From Plenodomus lindquistii (lineage: Eukaryota > Ascomycota > Dothideomycetes > Pleosporales > Leptosphaeriaceae): a stretch of 64,000 bases of DNA. Within the stretch, counting starts at the first letter, position 1. Every line of letters starts with the position of its first letter. Positions 45,444-55,745 of this stretch are shown in pieces. A program made the position numbers and the translations under genes. The stretch is taken from NCBI GenBank assembly GCA_025504975.1, contig JANUWI010000003.1, forward strand, positions 2,790,001 to 2,854,000, given 5' to 3'. Under the pieces are notes generated by a model, which was given only the letters and a program-made list of their open reading frames with translations, was not told the origin of the DNA and did not search any database.

Positions 45444-45500
45444 GTGTCTCCTGGGCTAAATGTTCTGTCAGACACGTTGTAGAGAACGAAATATGTATTT
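45444..45500. other. Short 3' region of hydrolase gene
   Basis: This is the immediate 3' flank of the hydrolase, T- and A-rich, with nothing specific. It meets the minus-strand relic that ends at 45501. Confidence 0.4.
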
Positions 45501-45736
45501 TTAGTATAGCCATAGTAATACAGTGTGCGTGTGCGCAGTCAGATTTGCAATACTAGCCCCCTTTTGTGACGTTTCAGGCCCCAACAACACGTTGCGGTCG
45601 AGATTCTTTAATGTCGCCAGCATACTGGCAGTGTTGAATCTGCCTCTATAAGTACGGGCTCTGGCAATCTGGCAAGCCATCGCCATGCGCTCAGTAGGCG
45701 GCACTTTGTAAGATTGTAAATGATAATATGCTATTT
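45501..45736 (-). pseudogene. Coding-like fragment, unknown
   Basis: A minus-strand frame is open from just after a TAA (45737-45735) to a stop at 45501-45503. It reads YYHLQSYKVPPTERMAMACQ, then ARARTYRGRFNTASMLATLK and NLDRNVLLGPETSQKGASI. The composition is that of real protein and the TAA is one C-to-T change from CAA. ATG codons at 45686 and 45680 exist but cut the coding-like text. It could be the middle of a decayed gene or transposon protein. No domain is identified. Confidence 0.35.
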
Positions 45737-46043
45737 AGGCTGAGAGCTTGAAATATACGAGACGATGGCCTTACAATGATCAAATAAGCAGAAATTGCGC
45801 AAGGTACAAGTCTGCGACATGAAACTAGTGTGAGTTCATACATTCCTGGTCAAGAGGATGGTCATGTACCTGCGAGATTAAGTAGTTAGGCGGACAACAT
45901 CGAAAGCACATATGACGTACATGCGGGTGTTGCAGCTTCTATACTGAAATTGGATCACTGATGTAACAGCTTAATACTTAAACGACACCCACCAATTGGA
46001 CACGTCTTTGTCATTCAAGCAATCACATGCATGTAACTTGCTC

Positions 46044-46280
46044 TATGAAGGAGCTCGCATTTGTTGTGTCTACATGTCATTTTAATAGCACAACGCGTAA
46101 GGCTATACAGTAGCAAGAAGATAACAGAAGTACTAAGAGTTATTACATTATAATATCTACCTACTTTTAGAGACTTCACGCAATATGCAATCACATTTAG
46201 TAGCACTTTAGTTTATTATGGTAGCTACGGTGAACAGTGTAAGTGACTTTAGTGACTCAATAAATGCAAATTCCTTCGTA
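46044..46280. mobile_element. MITE-like element, copy B (237 bp)
   Basis: The left end TATGAAGGAGCTCGCATTTG and inverted right end TACGAAGGAATTTGCATTTA form terminal repeats of about 28 bp with TA at each border. The first 150 bp align with copy A at 40237-40458. It is AT-rich, without coding capacity. The T in TATGAAGG against C in TACGAAGG is another C-to-T change. Confidence 0.65.
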
Positions 46281-46368
46281 GAGACGGGCTTGCTGAACTG
46301 TGAACTGCGAAGTAGGACGAGAGCCTGGAAGGACAACCGGCACGGCGAGTGATCACGCACGCCGACGT

Positions 46369-46460
46369 TACGAAGTAGCTCTTCTTCTTCGGGTTGTATC
46401 GGTAGAATGTGTCCTTATTTTGGTGATGAGGTACGACTTCAAAATACGAGATCCTTCGTA
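46369..46460. mobile_element. Short element with the same termini (92 bp)
   Basis: The left end is TACGAAGTAGCTCTTCTTC and the inverted right end TACGAAGGATCTCGTATTTT, again bordered by TA. The right terminus resembles the left end of the element at 25566 (TACGAAGGAGGTCGTATTTC). At 92 bp it may be an internally deleted copy, only 89 bp from copy B. Confidence 0.45.
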
Positions 46461-47857
46461 GTCAGCGTTAATAACAACCTACCCACGCTACAGAATGACC
46501 GTTGTCAACGTACCTTACAGGTATGCTAGCCACATAGATCTAATGTATTTTGCTGAGGTCTTTTATTAGCATTGACAGCAGTGGTTCTGCCTCAGCGAGC
46601 ACAAATAGTGGTAGAATCGTTTGGGGAAGTCGATTGGGTTAAGTGGGGACGAAGCGCGAGCGAAGGTGTCCTTGAGCTAGCCTTCCTTATTTCTTCCTGA
46701 TTGCCTAATTTAACCCTTCGATCCTTTCCACAAAATTTTGAAAAAGTTCCTTTCTTTTGCAATTTCTATTAACATAGCCTTTGCCAGCTTCGTATTAGCA
46801 CTACAATGAGCACATGTCGACAAGCATACTCTGGTAAATTTTGCCTTCCTTCAATACATTGTCGAATACGCAAGCCTAGCGACACAACCCTAAAATACAT
46901 CGAAAGGAGGATCTAAAGACTCACAAACAAGCTCTTATTGACGCCGCAATCGACAAAAATGAGCCAGAGCTACTAGAGTAAGTTTTGAAGATCAATGTCT
47001 ATGAAATCTACGATCTATAAAGGAAATTTTGCTGTATCCGCCACATACGACCATAGGACACTGAAAATAGAGCTTCCCGTTCGCTCAGCTGTACTCAAGC
47101 AGTGTACCGGCGGATTAGTAGTCAGGTGGGTGACCACTGGCGAATCCCCGCTGTTGTATGTTTTTTGCAGTTTTTTGTTTCCTAACATGATTGAAATATC
47201 ACCAAGAAGGCTTTCTTGCCGCTCTTCGTCATCTAGCCATTGAAACTTAGGTGGATCTTGCTAAGTGATTGTGACAACTCTTTAACAACCAGCGGCTTTA
47301 GGCAATAGAACACGCGCACCACGTATCGCGAGACGCTATTATGAGAGCTTCAAAGTGCCTGCTCCGCCAGTGTGTTGGCAAGCTCAATGAGATGGCGAAA
47401 AGCTAGCTTTTCAAACTCAGAAAGTAGGTGATTGTTCTCCATGCAACTATAGCTGCATCTCACAGTATGGTCTTACTCCATATGCTCTCTATTGCTTACG
47501 TGCCTAGCCACGATGGTTATTCCTGCACACTACGAATCTGGCGCGATGGCTCTGCTTGTGCGTATCAATCCTTAGGGGTCTGCCACCTCATGTGCCTACT
47601 CGGGTCTATCATCCTCAACTCTACGTAGCCCTAAACTTGAACGGCTCCGACACATCAATATGTATCTTCCTACTTGAAGTGTTCTATCTTTCCTTCTTCT
47701 TTTCTAGCCCGCTAGCTAACAGCTCTTCCTTGGTCCCTCTTCTCTATTTGGAGAACGATTGCAGTAGCTCCCCGCTGATTTAAACCTTGTACTCTGTTCG
47801 AGCTCTTAGGCATTTAAGCTCGCCACCTTGTGAAGCTACTGGATCTTCCTTGTCTAG
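46461..47857. other. AT-rich gene-free region
   Basis: No complete frame is present. A 20-codon piece near 46910-46980 (EDLKTHKQALIDAAIDKNEP) reads like protein and ends at a TAA, and may be another relic. The stretch to 47857 is T-rich with several TAG/TGA in every frame. Confidence 0.35.
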
Positions 47858-48460
47858 CTAGAACATTTCCTCATGCGGCTTACTAGGCTTAAACTCCTTG
47901 AAGAAGAGATTGTCGGGAAATGGATCGTTGTGCTCCCAGCATCTAATGACGTACGGCAACTCAGATTCCTCGCCCTCTATGTCGGTGACACAAGCTATTT
48001 CTCCTAGGCCGTGGATCTCCTTGAGCGGGGTTCTATACAGACACACGGTGATGACTTCGTCTTTGTGCGATAAGATCTTTAGCTTGAAACCAAAGCGTGG
48101 CTCGCCGTTCAGATGGTAGACATCGGCTGTCGGAGTTCAAGTCAAAGAAAATCGTGGCTGTGCGTTGACAGGGCTGGCATCCGGCATGATGCAACTTGAA
48201 GGATCTATCCCACCGTGTTGAGGAGTGTGGCGCAGTTTGGAGCAATCGAGATCGCAGAGCTGGTAGGTGCGTGAAGTACTGTACGATACAGTGCTCAACC
48301 TTGGGAGGGCGAGGTGGTGGACGTAATACCTAACCAAGTGCAGACGCTGGAAGCTGCAATAGAAGTACAAACAGTCGTGAGAGAATGGTACTCGCTGCGG
48401 CAATGAGAAGTAAATTGAGTAAGATAAAAGCAAGTTGCAATTTAGTCCGTAGTTCAGCAT
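47858..48460 (-). CDS. Hypothetical protein, intact only if an 87-nt intron is spliced
   Basis: A minus-strand frame from ATG at 48460 to TGA at 47858 has one internal TGA at 48139-48137. An intron 48213-48127 (GTGGGA donor, CGACAG acceptor) would remove it in phase, giving 171 aa from exons 48460-48214 and 48126-47858. The C-terminal half is strongly protein-like: YHLNGEPRFGFKLKILSHKD, VCLYRTPLKEIHGLGEIACV and IRCWEHNDPFPDNLFFKEF. The N-terminal part is rich in Tyr, His, Cys and Ser and less convincing. Alternatively the TGA is a C-to-T change from CGA and the gene is dead. Another frame over 48440-48330 reads like a membrane or signal segment (LQLAFILLNLLLIAAAS), so the true first exon may differ. 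I know no matching family. Confidence 0.4.
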
Positions 48461-48891
48461 GGGAATACCCAGTGATTAGCGAATTACGTCACACGTATTA
48501 CCCTCATCCACGTGTGAGTGTCTTGATCCCCGTGAAACGATGCTCGAGGCAGACTTCTCGTTCATGGCGAGATGCGGCACCTATGTTGTTAGCAGCGACG
48601 TAGCCTAAGTGCTCGCTCGCTTAGTATCTACGTTATTCACCCTCGACATCATGTATCACGTTTTCATATCCTTACCCACCGATTCCAATCTACAGGTAAA
48701 GTACTGAGTTCAGATAACAGCATCGACAGCAAGGGTTCACAAGCATGCATGAGGATATCGACGTCTTACGACAAACTGACAAACAGCTATGCACATGGAC
48801 CTGCTGGCCGACACCCATTGCTCGCCATGCAAGGCATAGTCGTCTTGTTGGGTCTGAGTAGGCAGTGCTTCTCAAGCCTGATCGTAGGTCA

Positions 48892-49101
48892 TCCTTCGCC
48901 CTCGAGGTGTTTATGTGTCCCTTTGCAGATCGCATCATGAAACTTCATGCTCCCTGGGTCTCGCATCTTTCCGTCATACCCTCCGCGAAACATCCGCATG
49001 TCCAACATCATGGCTCGCAGGCTCTTCGCATCACCATGTGGCACTTGATCAATATTGAGCGTCCTGACCGGAGGAATGCGCCTTGCGTCTTGGATATGAG
49101 G
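48892..49101 (-). pseudogene. Coding-like fragment between two TGA codons, unknown
   Basis: On the minus strand, 70 codons between TGA at 49104-49102 and TGA at 48891-48889 read RRIPPVRTLNIDQVPHGDAK, then LRAMMLDMRMFRGGYDGKMR and PGSMKFHDAICKGTHKHLEG. Both stops are one C-to-T change from CGA, and protein-like text continues a little after the second (PTIRLEKHCLLRPNKTT). This fits a decayed gene on the minus strand of about 49170-48740. No family is recognised. Confidence 0.35.
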
Positions 49102-49486
49102 TCATCTACTGCAGGTGGCGGTAGAGCGACTAAGTATGGGTCTGTGAGCTTACAGTGATGGTGGTACGTCCCAGATCTACAATTGCGTATATAATGGGAT
49201 CGGAATCGTCGTGTTCGTGGCTCCCAGATACTCATCGAATCTCAAACCCACTTGAAAAGCACTTCTTCTCAACTTCCCAACTTGCATCATCGCTTCATCA
49301 TAGTGCAGCTTTGAAAACGTGTACTAGCGACTGCAGCTGTTTCAGCAGTTGTTCACGCTCATCCCTGGGGTATATAATCATCAGATGGACTTGATCGAGC
49401 CTCGAGATGCTAACAAGCGTTCAGAAGTTTCCAACTCAGCAGTGCCAACCCAGCATGGATGATGAAGCGGACCCTCTACGACCTCT
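49102..49486. promoter_or_regulatory. Upstream region of the metallopeptidase relic
   Basis: A TATATAA at 49371-49377 lies 110 bp before the first Met codon of the metallopeptidase frame. Several short upstream ATG frames follow it. An original first exon with a signal peptide may have lain here, but I cannot find it. Confidence 0.4.
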
Positions 49487-50597
49487 ATGATATTTCCGAC
49501 CGATAGCCGCAAGGACAAATTGACCCAAGGACACAAAGACGCGGCCACCGTCGCCGCTAAGGCTCTAGAGAAGATAGTTGACGCCAAGTACAAGCCCACT
49601 ATCAAGTTTTGGTTCGGCAAAGAGCACATTAACGATAAAAGTGTCGGGAAAATCAAGCAGGTCTTCAAGAACTTTGTTAGTGACAACCAAGACGGCACCG
49701 GTTCCGAAACTAACGGCAAGACCACCATCTATAACGATGACTACTTCGTTCCCACCGAGAAACGATTCCCGAAATTAGGGGACGGCAAGACACCTTTCTG
49801 TAGCTTGAAGACCGCGGATGGTAAGACGGGCACAGCCTACTTTAAGAGGAACAATAACGGGGCCGCCATGCATTTTTGCGACAAGGTCTTTGAACGAGCG
49901 GAACTGGAGACTCTGAAAGCCGACAATTGCGCCAAAATTGGAGACCAAGTCAGCACCGAGAAATGGACGAAGAATTTTATCGGTGCGAACGTTTTGCACG
50001 AGTTCATGTAGGTCAGCAGAGCGAATGCCGTGTATTCTAGCCCTAATAAGTCCGTCACTCATAGGCACAGCCCTCGTATTGGCAGAGAAGGAGTCTTAAT
50101 GTACGTCGTAGATCATGTCTATGATGCCTACCGTAAGTGACTTCGACTAACTCTTCGGATCTATGTATTCTTTGCCAACCGTCTGACTACGAACAAAGTG
50201 TCACCAGCTCGCTATCAACGAGAAGATTGAAGAGCGCCAGAAAACAATGACCACCGCTGATACATTGTCTGGTTTGACATAGTACGTAGATTGGCGCAAA
50301 CTGTTCCAAATGCTGCTTGCTAACACTATACGCTCTTAGGACATTGCGTTCTAGGAGATATGTGGACGGGAATTTAAAGAGTCGGTTGATGAGAAGAAGA
50401 AGGCTGGTGACGTCGATGCTCCTGATTCCGATCCTGTTGCAGATGACCCTAATGACGGGAAGGGCGACTGTGGTGAGAGCGGATGCACTCCTGATTCCCG
50501 GCCTTGCTGCGCGAACAACTCTTGCAAACCGTTCAAAGATAGTGGTAGGCTCTTGAAGGTAACCGGCCCATGGAGGAAGAAGAATAAAGCTATGTAA
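49487..50597 (+). pseudogene. Inactivated aspzincin-like (M35/lysine-specific) metalloendopeptidase
   Basis: Exon-like blocks: 49487-50007, 50065-50132, 50199-50281 and 50340-50597. The zinc motif HEFMH is formed by the first splice (VLHEFM then HSPRIG), which is strong evidence for a metallopeptidase. Downstream VVDHVYDAY resembles the aspzincin Asp motif, followed by CHQLAINEKI. The second splice does not keep frame: block 2 ends one base into a codon, while the coding frame of block 3 begins on a full codon. Block 3 to 4 gives TAG, and block 4 reads DIAF then TAG (50352) then EICGREFKESV, where TGG would fit. Block 4 ends in a Cys-rich tail (CGESGCTPDSRPCCANNSC). No signal peptide is visible, though such peptidases are normally secreted. 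At least three lesions indicate an inactive gene. Confidence 0.6.
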
Positions 50598-51510
50598 GAT
50601 GTGGTGTTTTTGAATCATAGCGTTACGGTAGCTTACGGTCGACCGCTAAGGTTTGGAGATTTTCGATGACTTTATGGTATACTATGTTAAGATCTCTTTT
50701 CATATACAAGCATATTACATCGAGATTAGAGGCACGCGATTAATGCGCTGTTTGTTGTGACTCAGCCTCCAAACGAAGTCTGTAGCTCAATGAACCTACA
50801 TACGACACAAATACTTCAACACTCTGCAAGTTACATAACTTTGTGTTCGCTTCACCCTTTATTCTCCTTAATACATTTTCTCTCCTTTATGGTTAAGTCG
50901 TTATCATCCGCGGCGACTCCGCAGTCGATCGACGGTATGGACGAAGAGCCATCGCAGGCAAGTTATGAAGTGACTTCATCACTTCTCTACGCACCGATGC
51001 CAAGAGGCTGGGCATGAAGATAGACCTTCTTCTTGGCGGCGGCGTGCCCTCTTTGCTCATCCTCGGCTACCTAGGTAGGTATTTTAGGGAGAAATACATA
51101 CATCTTGCGGTCATGATGGAGAGAGTTCACATCAGGAGCAGGTCCGTGATATAGGAATCTACCTTCCCCCTTCGAGAATGTCTTTTCTCGTAGCTGTGTG
51201 ATGACGAAGTCTCGGTTCCACGCAGTTCTTGAAGGCTTCAAATCTAATGGCCCGTAAGAGGCGGCCAGACTTTCAAAAGTGCGAGCACAAATTTCATGAA
51301 GCATGTGCGGATAGCAGTGACACAGATTCATCACGTTTCCACATACTTCGAAGACATAATTCAAACCTCTTCACATTCAGTCCAAAGACTTTGAAACGGG
51401 GATAGGTTGATTAAGGTTCCGGTAGGAGGAACCAGAATCTCTAATCTAATCTATCAAAACATCTACAATCGAAAGGAACCCACGACTTTCACCAAAACCA
51501 GCTCACGTAT
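50598..51510. other. Intergenic with a minus-strand open fragment
   Basis: A minus-strand frame from 51364 to 51071 (97 codons, no ATG at its left) reads AWNRDFVITQLREKTFSKGE and CARTFESLAASYGPLDLKPS. It might be a gene fragment but has no domain or plausible splice. The remaining sequence shows nothing. Confidence 0.3.
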
Positions 51511-52553
51511 TTAGGACAAGGTAACACTGCTGTTGGCGGTGTCTTCAACGAAGATACCTCCAAAGATCATGCCCTCCAAGATACCACTCGCCTGGAATCC
51601 CTGCCTCAAGAAATCCTCGCCCGGAGAGGTTGGGTTCTTGTTGATGCCAAAGTGGAGCTGGCCGTTGCCCGACAAGTCGTTTGGCAGGGGCTCGGTGACC
51701 TGGACAAGGGGCTCGTTGGCAGCGGACTGGAAGATCTGGATGGTGTTGGCATTGAAGTCCAACTTCAGCGCAAGGTTGGTCCAGGTATCCTCAGGGAAGG
51801 GGGTGGTGAAGAGCTGCTTAGTTCCAGCGGCAGTGTTGCCGAGAAGCACAAGGTCGTTCTTGGTGCTGCCGTTGCTGCCCAGGAGAGTGCCGGTGCGCAG
51901 CATGAACTGGTTGGCGCTGAACTCGGCGTTCTCAAGGAAGACGAGAGAGTACTCGTGGCTGACGTTGAGCGGGTTCTGGGCACTGGGGTGAAGAGAGACG
52001 TGCAGAGTCTTGACGCCAGTGGTGACGTTGCCGCCGCCGTTGGGGCTCAGCTCGGTACGGCGGACTGCGCTTTGGGCACTGGCCGCATCTCCGGGGACGA
52101 AGATGGATAGATCGCTTGGGCTGTTTAGTATGGTTTTCCAATGTTTGTGGTGGTCTGGGCTACTGACTTGACCTGCACCTCAAATGCCTTTGCGCCAACC
52201 TTAGCATCGAAGAGCGATGGCTCAACCTCTGGAAACTCAATGAGCTGGCTGAAAGTCAAGTCTGATTCCTGTCAGTAATGAAGATGCGCGACAACAGTAA
52301 CGTAAGACTCACTCGCTCCCTTGACGAAGTCTGGGCCGAAAGGTCCAGTGGAAGCATCGAAGTCCTGCTTCGTAGCATCTGCCTGAACTCTGCCATCATA
52401 CACAATATTTGCTGTCGGGGCTACCTTGTCTACGACCATTATAGGTGCAGTACCGGTAGAGTTGCAAGGTGGCTGGGGCCAGTGTGGGCGACGGAACGCG
52501 CGACCGTGCGCAAGCGCCGCAGCAGACAGAAGAATGATGGATTTGGCAAACAT
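51511..52553 (-). CDS. Secreted glycoside hydrolase family 131 (beta-glucanase)
   Basis: Three exons on the minus strand: 52553-52313, 52261-52168 and 52120-51511; introns 51 and 47 nt; 314 aa. GH131 enzymes cleave beta-1,3/1,4/1,6-glucans, acting on plant or fungal walls. The signal peptide is MFAKSIILLSAAALAHG. Family sequences follow: NIVYDGRVQADATKQDFD, NLTFSQLIEFPEVEPSLFD, SIFVPGD, RRTELSP, TTGVKTLHVSLHPS, and NVSHEYSLVFLENAEFSANQ. These are joined only if the second intron starts at GTCAGT, which I used because other donors break frame. The C-terminus is the catalytic domain end; no cellulose-binding module is attached. Expression on plant material is likely but no regulatory site is visible. 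Confidence 0.9.
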
Positions 52554-53295
52554 CTTGCTTGATTGTAAAAGAGTGACTGCAAGTTACAAACTTGGAATAG
52601 AAGGAAAAAGAATGGAGTAGAGTTGGAATGCTTCGAGAATAGAATATAGCTGTCCTTTCCAGACATTCGCGATCTTGAAGACTTGTTATAATAGTGGTGA
52701 TGCTCGAAGCGGTCCTACTCGTTTCAAGCTAGCTCGCGGCTTTATCAAAGTTGCGCCGAAAGGGGCCCGCACATGTTTCGCGGCGGCCGTCGGAGCATTG
52801 GCATGAACATGTTCGTGCAGGTGTAACACATTGTACCAAAAGTTGGCTTTTGGTGTCGTTCTACCATTTCTTAGCGTCAGTTCGTAGGTACTTGAAGCTC
52901 GGCACGCCGTGTGGGATCCTACCATCGGCCTTGGTATATGATAGGTGGTATATTAAGGGATGCTAGTGTTCGTAGTTTACATAGACTGTGGAGTAAAACA
53001 ATCAATAAGATGGGTCGTTCAAGACAGATCGTGTGTTCAATCGTCAGTGCCTTCGGTGTGGTAGTGTAAGCGTGGAAAGATTAGGCTCGCATCAACTGAA
53101 ATCAAAGTTGGCGGATTACTATCGTGAACAGAGGCAACACGGCATGACGTGGAAAGGGATGGAACTCTTGATAGGTCTGCATTTCGGCAGATAGGCGTAC
53201 CAGGCATGATACTTGGATACCTTTCAAGGGTTGATGCATGCACCAGAGGATAACGTGGCAGGGGTAACCTCGTGAGATCGACCTTGACGAGTGCG
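52554..53295. other. Intergenic, no gene seen
   Basis: 740 bp containing the GH131 promoter and the HET gene 3' flank. No frame, repeat or RNA gene is supported. Confidence 0.45.
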
Positions 53296-55745
53296 CTACA
53301 TCAGGTCGAACGTCTCTAGCTCACCGTTATTGAAGAGGTGCAGAATCTTCGTTTGCAACGGCCCTATCCCTCCGCGTTCATCACCTTCATACTCGTTCGC
53401 AGTCCATACTCCTATCCTAGAAAATCTCCGCTTTCCATCTTCGCTCGGCTCTTCAACCACAATCAATCCAGCTGCGCTGAACTCTTCCCTTCCGTCTCCG
53501 GAAGTCTCTGTCAGTAGTAGAGAAACATCTTGAGTATAGTCCTTGTCTTCTGGTCCAGTCAGATTATCGAAATGCGCAATACCAAGTTCTTCCCCAGTAA
53601 GCTTGAAATGTAGCATAGTTTTGCGCGGCAAGTAGTCTTCTGTGATACGGCATTCGCACATGGACGCACGGCCTCTCAGAGTCAGCGTAGCGTCTTCTAC
53701 GTCTCCGAACGGTGCATTACTGTCCCGAAGCTGGACTGTGTAATTCACGAGCTCGACGGCGCTACGAGCAGGGTGATAGAACATCTCGTCTGGGGCATTA
53801 ACTCTGGTGTCGATGGATGTCCAAGCCCAGGTAGGACGTCGTCGCGTATGACGCTGATTAACCTCCCAGTCTGGACAGCTGATATACCATAGCAGGTTAT
53901 AGGGAAAGTCTGAGAGCCAGTGGCCTGCAATGTATGTGGTACTGGAGCCATTTGTATCCATGACTGCCATCCGCTGTGCTATACCTGATATAGCCAACAC
54001 ACGGTCAGCTGCAAAGGTCAGTTTCCGTTCGGTGTATGCTTCAATGATGGATTTCCATATCTTGTGGAAATTCTCGGTACTTGAAATCTCCCAACCAAGC
54101 AATGTTCCAGCCACATGACCATCGGCATTTTTAGGAAACCAGATTTTGGCATTCTGGGGCCAATCAAAGGTCCAGCCATCGCTATACTTCTCGTCGTATT
54201 CGTCTGTAAATGGACAGAGAAAGTGGACTTGGTTACGGCGATACTCTAAAACCCGGGCTGAGAGTAAGCGCTCCTGTAAGGCCCTGCGTATTTAAGTACG
54301 AAGTTAGCAAAGCGTGATGTCTGCAAGCCAATTAAGAGTTGACTCACCAGCCACGTTCGGCCAGTGGCTCCACCACAAGTGCGTCGTCATACTCAATAGG
54401 GTATGCATGCACAGGCCTGACTTCCTCATCCTCTTCTTCGCTTGAATGTGTCACGCGAATCTCCATGATATGATCTGTGTACTGTACTCGATCGCCGAGA
54501 AATCCTTGCCAGGCGTCTACTGGGAATGAGGCAGTGATAGTGCAGACAGCATTGTTGTACACTGCTGGCATCTTAGCTATCTCCCTAGTTCTGTCCTGCT
54601 CATTGTCCTGTATGATGCACACGCTGTCGACCCATAGGTAGGTAAATCCCAAGTTGATTGTCACGCTGATGGCGTCTCGAATTGTTGCTGGCAGCTGAGT
54701 AATGTCCACCACGCCTTTGGTCTCCAACATGGACTTCTCGGTTGTCTTGTGGTACTGATCTCCACCCCAACGGTACGAGAGGGCGAGGTAAGGGAAGACT
54801 TCATGTCTCGTAGTTGGAACTATGCAAGCATGAATATGTCCATCTTCTCCCAAGCGCACTTCCAGGAGACGAGCTGGCATCCGATCGTAATCGTAAGTAT
54901 GAGCGTGTAAATGTTGGGTCACACAAGTTTGTATCCAGGAACGAATGGAGACGAACGACTCTGGGGAAGACGGGCATCGCATGATGGATCGAGTCGTAAT
55001 ATGCTTTCTGAGTGGGCTGCCTTCATCGTCATCAGTAAAATACAGCATGTGGACTACCACACTCTGGGAAGGTATTTGCAGCATGACCGCTAGAGGACAT
55101 ACCAGCTGGAGCAACAAGATCTAGCTCGGGACCAGGCCAGTCATATGAGGAGCGTCGTCTTGTTGATGTCTTATCACTTCGGCTCATATCCCGCTTCAAG
55201 CGATATCGTCCGGGTACCATCTTATAACACTCCAACTGAAGCTGTAAGTGTACACTGTGTGACTCGGCTGGTTGCAGTTCTGCTTCCGCGCTTGTTTTCG
55301 GGGCGCATATCTCATTGACAATTGACTTCTGCTCACAAAGCCAATCTGCTTCGTTGTTGCAAAGTTTGTGTATTTCGTCCGAGTCTTCATTAGGATCGAT
55401 CAAAATGCCTTCGTCCTCAGCTGGCGTCGCAGAACTACCCTCGCTTCTATCCTCATGCTCGCTTCCTGAAATGCAACTTGATTCACCCTCCAAATCATTT
55501 CCCGTATATATGCCAGGAAGATTCGCAATGTGTTCGTCCAGATACTCACTGCCGTTGCTTGCCCCAAGTAGATCCACATCGACCGCAAGAGCCCATTGGA
55601 AGAGCTTGCAGCCACCCTGCACGGCATCCTTGACCGTGGAAATCTCAAACACCATCATTGATTCAAGAGTCTTATCCCTTCTGTAAACGTGATCTGGCAG
55701 GTCGAAGATGATGTGGGAACAGTGCTGGCATGAGTGCGCGTCCAT
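53296..55745 (-). CDS. HET-domain (heterokaryon incompatibility) protein
   Basis: Three exons on the minus strand: 55745-55103, 55053-54348 and 54283-53296; introns 49 and 64 nt; 778 aa. HET proteins act in non-self recognition between fungal individuals and in cell death after fusion. The N-terminus has CQHC followed by SHIIFDLPDHV, as in many HET proteins, then an acidic variable region. The HET domain core is PYLALSYRWGGDQ, LPATIRDAISVTINLGFTYL, WVDSVCIIQDNEQDRTREI and MPAVYNNAVCTITAS. LAERGWALQERLLSARVLEY is completed by the second splice. The C-terminal 300 residues contain FHKIWKSIIEAYTERKLTFA and DRVLAISGIAQRM, which follow HET domains in this subfamily. No STAND, ankyrin or WD repeats are attached. 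First-intron acceptor (TGGTAG) is the only one that keeps frame. Confidence 0.93.
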
